Assembly: GCA_024275615.1 (NCBI GenBank)
Contig: JAJRYU010000224.1
Coordinates: 1-21,057, forward strand
Reading direction: 5' to 3'
Source of the DNA: Planctomycetota bacterium
GTDB taxonomy: Bacteria; Planctomycetota; GCA-002687715; DRQF01
DNA length: 21,057 nucleotides
Numbering within the stretch: position 1 is the stretch's first letter; each line of letters starts with the position of its first letter. This document shows, piece by piece, positions 16,670 through 21,057 of this stretch. The position numbers and the translations under genes are program-made. The notes under the pieces were generated by a model. The model was not told the origin of the DNA, did not search any database, and was given only the letters and a program-made list of their open reading frames with translations.

Positions 16670-17482
16670 TCAACACCCCGGCGACGATATTTCCAAATCT
16701 CCGTCCAAATCGGCTTCGGAGCGCTCCCTAAGGTCATCAGAGGCACTTTCCTCAATTTCCCTAGCTTCAATTTCGTCGAATTCGAGGCGATATCGACGGG
16801 CCATCATCCAGCGAATTGCAAAGAGATCGCGAAATGCGCGAAAAACTCGGTTCCACATGCCGTACTTGCTGACCCCGGCGAAGCGAGGGCGATGGCGCAC
16901 TTTCACTTCCAAAGTCCGGAAGCCCTCCATACGAGCTAGAGTGACGAAAAAACGGTGCATGCCGGAATAGAGTTTGAAGCGCTCCACCACCTGCCGACGA
17001 AACACCTTGAGCGGGCAACCCGTATCCCGAACCTCAGAACCGGTCAGGTAGTTGCGCACGCCATTGGCAATTTTCGTCTGAAAACGCTTGAACGGTGTGT
17101 CCTTTCGCTGCCACCGCCAGCCATGGACCAAATCGTAGTCCTTGGCTGCTTCAATCATCATCGGAATGTCGGCAGAATCCACTTGAAGATCGCCGTCCAT
17201 CATAACGATGAGCTCGCCTCGAGCACGACGAAACCCAGCCTCAATGGCTGCAGTCTGGCCAGTGTTTTGACGCAGCGACAGGAAACGAATGTCTTGACCA
17301 TAGGCGCGCATACCCGCGGCGATTTCAGCCTTTGTGTTGTCAGTGGAGCCATCATCGACAAGGATGATTTCGAATGTCTTGCCGATGCGCTTCAACACCG
17401 GCACCAACTCTTGCAAGAGTGGCGCGACGTTTTCCTCTTCATTGAAAAGAGGAACGACAACAGAGATGGCTTTGGTCGTCAC
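16670..17482 (-). CDS. GT2 polyprenyl-phosphate glycosyltransferase (ArnC/DPM1-like)
   Basis: I chose the GTG at 17482, which has AAGGAG 7 nt upstream. It gives 270 residues and overlaps the upstream gene by 4 nt (GTGA). The GT-A fold markers are present: VVVPLFNEEENV at 8-19, DDGS at 43-46, RQNTGQTAAIEAGF near 71-84, the DGD metal motif at 96-98, and the RHRPRFAGVSKYG motif near 197-208, typical of DPM1-type enzymes that transfer a sugar from a nucleotide donor to a polyprenyl phosphate. No membrane helix pair is visible at the C-terminus, unlike ArnC. Instead the last ~35 residues are very acidic (IEAREIEESASDDL). Coupling to the GT39 gene suggests it makes that enzyme's lipid-linked donor. 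The sugar cannot be told from sequence. Confidence 0.9.
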   Translation of the reverse strand: MTTKAISVVVPLFNEEENVAPLLQELVPVLKRIGKTFEIILVDDGSTDNTKAEIAAGMRAYGQDIRFLSLRQNTGQTAAIEAGFRRARGELIVMMDGDLQVDSADIPMMIEAAKDYDLVHGWRWQRKDTPFKRFQTKIANGVRNYLTGSEVRDTGCPLKVFRRQVVERFKLYSGMHRFFVTLARMEGFRTLEVKVRHRPRFAGVSKYGMWNRVFRAFRDLFAIRWMMARRYRLEFDEIEAREIEESASDDLRERSEADLDGDLEISSPGC

Positions 17483-19257
17483 TTGGGAACTCCTTGGGTT
17501 GACCTGATCAGATCGTACCACCTTCGGGACCCGACTCTTCGACTTTGCACAACTTTGTAGTCCTTATCCTCTTCTAGGTCCACGAGTCGCTCACGATCAG
17601 ACCGACGAATGAGAAGATAGCTGACGCCTCCAGCAATAAGCCAAGAAGAGGCTTCTGATTCAGCGGCACCGTTCAGCTGCGCAAGCCTCTGCTCCCGCGT
17701 CGCGTTTTCGTCGAATCTCGGCGGGTCTCCCGTCAATTCCGGCAGATGCTGATCAAGGTAGAACAAGAGGCCTTCATCGGTATGACGAAAAATTGCCAAG
17801 GGGCTGTCATTCACTATTTGCTTTACTGACTGAGCAAGGACACGCCTCGATCGAGACTCATTGAGCCACGGGGCACCCACCGCAAGAGCGACGCCAATTG
17901 CCGCAGCAAGACCGAGAAGCAAGACGTCCAGGCCCGAGTCTAAGCGCCGCCGCACCATCATAAATAGCGTGCCCAAACCGGCACCGATCAAGGGCAACGC
18001 CAAGAGCCGCATATGACCGACAAACCGGGCGTAAGCGGGGCTTTCCGTCGTTGGCAATCTTAGGTCCGACCACAACAGCGGCACATCTTTGTGCACAAGA
18101 TCAGAGGCCGCATTTTGGATCCATTCGAAGTTTTCTGGACGAAAAAAAGTGAACATGAGCACGCCGCCGAGAGCTAGGCAGGCAAGCGCAACGGCGGCCA
18201 TAATCAACCCAGACCATGAACGCAGAAGAAGGGTTGATTTCGAGCTGACTGCTGCTGCGGCTCCATTGCCGATGAGGATGGCAATCGGCGCATAGAAGAT
18301 GAAAGTGTAAACGCTACGCTTGCCAGGGAAGACCGACTGCACGGTGAAAAACAAGATCACCCAAAGCGCAGAAAAACCACACAGACGCCGCCCTTTCTTG
18401 CCCAGAAGATCACGAACGTTTTTGGACAGGAACACGGGCAAAAAGAGCAGCCAAGGTGCGAGTGCCAAGGGCAATCGCCTCAAATAGAAGTGCCAATTCT
18501 GTCGGTGAGCAAGGCCCTTCTGTGCCCGTTCAATGATGTTCCGTTGGAAAAGATCATCTCGGACATAACCCCAACCATGAGTTTCGCCGGCCCAAACCAG
18601 CCAAGCGATCCCTGGTAACAGCATCAACGCTAGTCCCAACATGCAGGCTTTCTTAAAGGACGTTCCCTCTCTTTTTTCTGGGCGGCCTAGAAGCCGCCAA
18701 AATAGCAACAAGGGGAGAACCAAAAGAGCCAAGGGCCCTTTCACTAACATGGCCAATCCAAGCCAAAGGAATGACAAGATCAGAGAGCGGGGTCGACTTT
18801 CCTCCAAAGCCCGAAAGCCTGAAAGCGCCGCCAGGGAGACAAATGCAGCGAAAAGTAAGTCAAGCTGGGCATAGCGCGCTTGCCAAGCAAAACTGTGCGT
18901 GGCCAAAAGGACCATTCCGGAGAGAAATCCGGCATGAGCCCCGGTATCTTTTGCCGAGGCCCACCCACAGAGCAACACCAAGATGACTGCGCCCAAGGCT
19001 GCTGGCAGGCGGGTCGATTCTTCATCAACCTGTCCGGTAACCCACGCCGCCCCTTGCACGGCCCAAAAGTAACCGGGAGGTTTTTCTCCATAAATCTCGT
19101 CATTGAGATGGGGTACGGCGAAATCGCCAGATTTGTGCATTTCCCGTGCAACCCCGCCATAGCGAGATTCGTCTGGAGGCCAGAAATCGCGGTCTTCAAG
19201 CCCAGGGAAGATAAAAAGCAAGCTGAGCGCCAGGAGCGCAATGGCAATGAATCGCAT
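17479..19257 (-). CDS. GT39/ArnT-like membrane glycosyltransferase
   Basis: A 592-residue polytopic protein with about 11-13 hydrophobic helices. The first periplasmic loop has the family's acidic pair in FWPPDESRYGGVAREM (D29, E30), followed by NDEIYGEKPPGYFW (EKPP at 58-61), as in ArnT and PMT-type enzymes. These use a polyprenyl-phosphate sugar at the outer face of the inner membrane to modify lipid A, proteins or other envelope acceptors. The C-terminal ~130 residues (from about 455) are mostly soluble and probably periplasmic. It is the first gene of a two-gene unit with the GT2 enzyme, sharing the 4-nt overlap. It is divergent from the ECF sigma operon over a 141-bp gap. Whether the acceptor is lipid A or protein is not decidable here. 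Confidence 0.9.
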   Translation of the reverse strand: MRFIAIALLALSLLFIFPGLEDRDFWPPDESRYGGVAREMHKSGDFAVPHLNDEIYGEKPPGYFWAVQGAAWVTGQVDEESTRLPAALGAVILVLLCGWASAKDTGAHAGFLSGMVLLATHSFAWQARYAQLDLLFAAFVSLAALSGFRALEESRPRSLILSFLWLGLAMLVKGPLALLVLPLLLFWRLLGRPEKREGTSFKKACMLGLALMLLPGIAWLVWAGETHGWGYVRDDLFQRNIIERAQKGLAHRQNWHFYLRRLPLALAPWLLFLPVFLSKNVRDLLGKKGRRLCGFSALWVILFFTVQSVFPGKRSVYTFIFYAPIAILIGNGAAAAVSSKSTLLLRSWSGLIMAAVALACLALGGVLMFTFFRPENFEWIQNAASDLVHKDVPLLWSDLRLPTTESPAYARFVGHMRLLALPLIGAGLGTLFMMVRRRLDSGLDVLLLGLAAAIGVALAVGAPWLNESRSRRVLAQSVKQIVNDSPLAIFRHTDEGLLFYLDQHLPELTGDPPRFDENATREQRLAQLNGAAESEASSWLIAGGVSYLLIRRSDRERLVDLEEDKDYKVVQSRRVGSRRWYDLIRSTQGVPK

Positions 19258-19350
19258 GGGAGTCCCCGGCCAGAATGAGGCTGCCTCGGCATTCTCGAGA
19301 ATACGTCGTTATTTTGTCAATCGATGTGGTGTCGGAAAAGGCTCCCTTTG

Positions 19351-19359
19351 TGCTATAAA
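19351..19359 (+). promoter_or_regulatory. Extended -10 promoter of the ECF sigma operon
   Basis: TGCTATAAA fits the extended -10 form (TGn plus a near-consensus hexamer), 39 bp before the first candidate ATG. No -35 consensus is present, as expected for extended -10 promoters. GGAAA at 19334-19338 could alternatively be part of an ECF-type -35 element. Confidence 0.45.
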
Positions 19360-19398
19360 TCCTGAAAGGACAGCATTGAAAGTAAATCCCCTTCGGCG

Positions 19399-19989
19399 AT
19401 GAGAATGCCAGGAAACCAAGACGGTGCCGCCCAATTTGAAGCCCTGGTCATTCCGCAGCTCGATGCCATGCTGCGGACCGCTCAGCGTTTGACCAAAGAT
19501 GCCAATGATGCCGAAGACTTGGTCCAAGAGACCATGCTCAAGGGATTGCGGTTTTTTGATCGATTTGAGCTTGGCAGCAATTTCAAGGCGTGGATCTTCA
19601 AAATCCTGATGAATGCCTTTGTGAATTCCTATCGCCGAAAGAAACGACAAGGGCCAACCGTGGACATGGAAGTGGCTTCAGAGGTAGCCGCCGAAGAAAA
19701 CCCTGACCCCAGCGCCGACATCGAACTTTCCTTCGCCGAACGCGAAGAAGCTGTCTTCGAACTCATTGACGATCGCATCAAACAAGCTCTTCTTGACCTC
19801 CCAGAGCACTTGAGAGTGGTTTTCATGCTCAATGTCCTCGAAGGTCTAAAGTATCGAGAAATCTCTGAGATCCTGGAATGTCCGGTGGGAACAGTGATGT
19901 CTAGGCTTTTTCGTGCCCGCAGCATGCTCAAGGAACGCCTCATCCATTTTGTCGAATTGTCCAAAATCACGGACTCGTCAGGAAAATGA
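19399..19989 (+). CDS. ECF RNA polymerase sigma factor (RpoE-like)
   Basis: A classical 196-residue ECF sigma factor. Region 2 is at ~15-82 (LTKDANDAEDLVQETMLKGL, then NFKAWIFKILMNAFVNSYRRKKRQ). A variable acidic linker follows (~88-118), then region 4 at ~121-183 (LPEHLRVVFMLNVLEGLKYREISEIL, then CPVGTVMSRLFRARSML). Unlike the two fusions at the left of the window it has no membrane helix. The start may be the ATG at 19399 or 19405; neither has a strong ribosome site. Its TGA overlaps the ATG of the next small gene (ATGA). A membrane anti-sigma factor follows, so the usual control by sequestration is likely. The gene is probably auto-regulated, but no matching promoter pair was identified. 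Confidence 0.95.
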   Translation: MRMPGNQDGAAQFEALVIPQLDAMLRTAQRLTKDANDAEDLVQETMLKGLRFFDRFELGSNFKAWIFKILMNAFVNSYRRKKRQGPTVDMEVASEVAAEENPDPSADIELSFAEREEAVFELIDDRIKQALLDLPEHLRVVFMLNVLEGLKYREISEILECPVGTVMSRLFRARSMLKERLIHFVELSKITDSSGK

Positions 19990-20273
19990 AGGATTATCAG
20001 GACAACGCATCGCCCCACTGGCAGGCCCCGAAGCACAGGCGTGTTCCCCAAAAAGGCACATGGATGAGCGGCGCAAAGTGGGTAAATTCGCCTATTTCAG
20101 CGGGTATTTGGCCTCCTGAGCCCAGATTTTCCGATTGTTGGAATACCAGACCTTTGCCGATTCTTAAAGGACTCGGATGGGCCCGTAACTCGGCCATGTT
20201 GTACTCCCCGAAACGGGAGGTCGCCGAAACCTGGCGCTACGTCGTGCCCACAAAGATCGAGGTAAGACCGTGA
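19986..20273 (+). CDS. Small Trp/Pro-rich hypothetical protein between sigma and anti-sigma
   Basis: A 95-residue frame that exactly fills the space between the ECF sigma gene and the anti-sigma gene, overlapping each by 4 nt (ATGA at the 5' end, GTGA at the 3' end). AGGA lies close before the ATG. It has seven Trp (residues 12, 26, 32, 42, 52, 65, 83), about a dozen Pro and one Cys. It has no signal peptide, membrane helix or known motif. The double coupling argues that it is translated. The odd composition leaves open that it is only a translated linker keeping ribosomes moving to the anti-sigma start, or not a gene at all. I do not recognise a family. Confidence 0.55.
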   Translation: MKDYQDNASPHWQAPKHRRVPQKGTWMSGAKWVNSPISAGIWPPEPRFSDCWNTRPLPILKGLGWARNSAMLYSPKREVAETWRYVVPTKIEVRP

Positions 20274-21057
20274 ACTACGAAGAGTTCTCAAGATTGATTT
20301 ATCCGTATATGGATGACGAATTGGACGCAGCCCAGCGCCATGAAATCGAGGTCTACCTGAAATCCTCGCAAAAAGCTCGTGCTGTCCTAGATTATGAAGA
20401 ACGTCTGGCGAGTAAGACCCGTGATGCCTTGTCTGAGCCCGTCGACATGGTGGCCAAGGGTCGCTTGCTGGCCCATCTCCGGACATCCATATCGAAGGGT
20501 GACTTCGCATCTCAGGACGCGCCAGCTAGAAAAGCTGGTTTTTTCGTTTGGTCACCTCAAACTTGGCGTATTTCCGCTGCCGCAGCCGCCGTCATCTTTG
20601 TCGCTGCTTGGGCTGCGGGCGTGTTCAAAGAAGATGTTCCCCGTGGACCCCAGCCCAGCGAAATCGCCGCCGACAATCCCACCACTCAGACTCAGCTCAT
20701 TGATGTCGTGAATGTCAGTGAACGCCAATTCCGACAGGATATGGTCAAAGCATCGAAGGATCACCCTTGCCGCTACGACTGCCTTCAGAATTGCCTCGGT
20801 GAATCAGAAGGCTTGCGTTTTTGGAATCATGGCTCAAAGGTCCCTTTGGCCCAGCGCTACGAAGAATGCACCAAATTGGTTTCCGATTGTCTGGGGCGCA
20901 AGATTAGCCTGCCCGCACTTCCCAAGCGTTTTGAACTCGTTGGCGCGCGTCGCGCAAGACTCAATTTTAGGGGACAGACCATTGTTGTGCCCCACTTGAT
21001 CCTGATGACAGACACAGAGAGGCTCTCTGTCTATGTCATTTGTGGCTCGCAATCGAG
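20270..21057 (+). CDS. Membrane anti-sigma factor with a degenerate zinc site (3' partial)
   Basis: The GTG start at 20270 is preceded by GAGGTAAG and overlaps the previous frame by 4 nt. The frame stays open for 262 codons to the window end. Residues 1-70 are helical and fit an anti-sigma domain (LIYPYMDDELDAAQRHEIEVYLKSS in outline). Where zinc anti-sigma domains have HLxxCxxC, this reads YLKSSQKA, so all three ligands appear replaced. A membrane helix lies at ~102-118 (AAAAAVIFVAAWAAGVF), preceded by a Trp-containing segment. The visible extracytoplasmic part has cysteines at 167, 171, 175, 200, 207 and 258, the first three in a Cx3Cx3C pattern (CRYDCLQNC). Position after an ECF sigma gene supports the role: it would hold the sigma factor at the membrane until a periplasmic signal acts. 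Redox or metal sensing by the cysteines is inference. Confidence 0.82.
   Translation, partial: MNYEEFSRLIYPYMDDELDAAQRHEIEVYLKSSQKARAVLDYEERLASKTRDALSEPVDMVAKGRLLAHLRTSISKGDFASQDAPARKAGFFVWSPQTWRISAAAAAVIFVAAWAAGVFKEDVPRGPQPSEIAADNPTTQTQLIDVVNVSERQFRQDMVKASKDHPCRYDCLQNCLGESEGLRFWNHGSKVPLAQRYEECTKLVSDCLGRKISLPALPKRFELVGARRARLNFRGQTIVVPHLILMTDTERLSVYVICGSQS

Noticed and set aside
1..21057. CRISPR arrays, IS elements, integrases or prophage genes
   Set aside because: No regularly spaced repeats, transposase signatures or terminal inverted repeats were seen by reading.

Overview
The window looks like a chromosomal segment of a Planctomycetota-type bacterium. The evidence is indirect but consistent. 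Two ECF sigma factors are fused through one membrane helix to carboxypeptidase-regulatory-like beta-sandwich domains. A Ser/Thr kinase has the 'ARP...W.RRNP' juxtamembrane stretch common in planctomycete kinases. Secreted proteins of unknown function sit among housekeeping genes. I could not run a search, so the phylum call is inference. No phage, IS element, CRISPR array or plasmid feature was seen.

Layout. (1) Positions 1-6615 are a signalling island. A 5'-truncated membrane-tethered ECF sigma factor on the + strand faces a second one on the - strand. The second is coupled (3 nt gap) to an upstream gene for a secreted helical-repeat protein. The 690 bp between the two sigma genes has no recognisable gene. 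(2) 6829-7302 is a YkgJ-type CxxCxxCC metal-binding protein. (3) 7401-11916 (-) is a housekeeping block transcribed leftward: SRP RNA (ffs), dnaX, ybaB, recR, then rpoN (sigma-54) with its own candidate promoter. The SRP RNA was found from its GGUCAGG/AGCAGCC core and closing helix, next to dnaX as in many bacteria. (4) 12102-13004 encodes a secreted protein with eight CxxC motifs, ending at a strong terminator. (5) 13492-15633 is a membrane Ser/Thr kinase with an extracytoplasmic C-terminus, ending at another strong terminator. (6) 15834-16535 is a VTT/TVP38-type membrane protein. Its stop codon lies in a hairpin that also follows the convergent tRNA-Arg(ACG). (7) 16670-19257 (-) is a coupled pair, a GT39/ArnT-like transferase and a GT2 polyprenyl-phosphate glycosyltransferase. 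Together they look like a two-step route that puts a lipid-linked sugar on an envelope acceptor. (8) 19399-21057 is an ECF sigma operon: sigma factor, a small Trp-rich protein, and a membrane anti-sigma factor cut by the window edge. The three genes are joined by 4-nt overlaps.

The theme is envelope-to-transcription signalling: three ECF sigma factors by two different designs, sigma-54 and a transmembrane kinase within 21 kb. The points most worth a second look are the tethered sigma factors with a coupled secreted partner, the SRP RNA with a non-GNRA apical loop, the Trp-rich protein between sigma and anti-sigma, and the anti-sigma factor whose zinc ligands all appear to be replaced.
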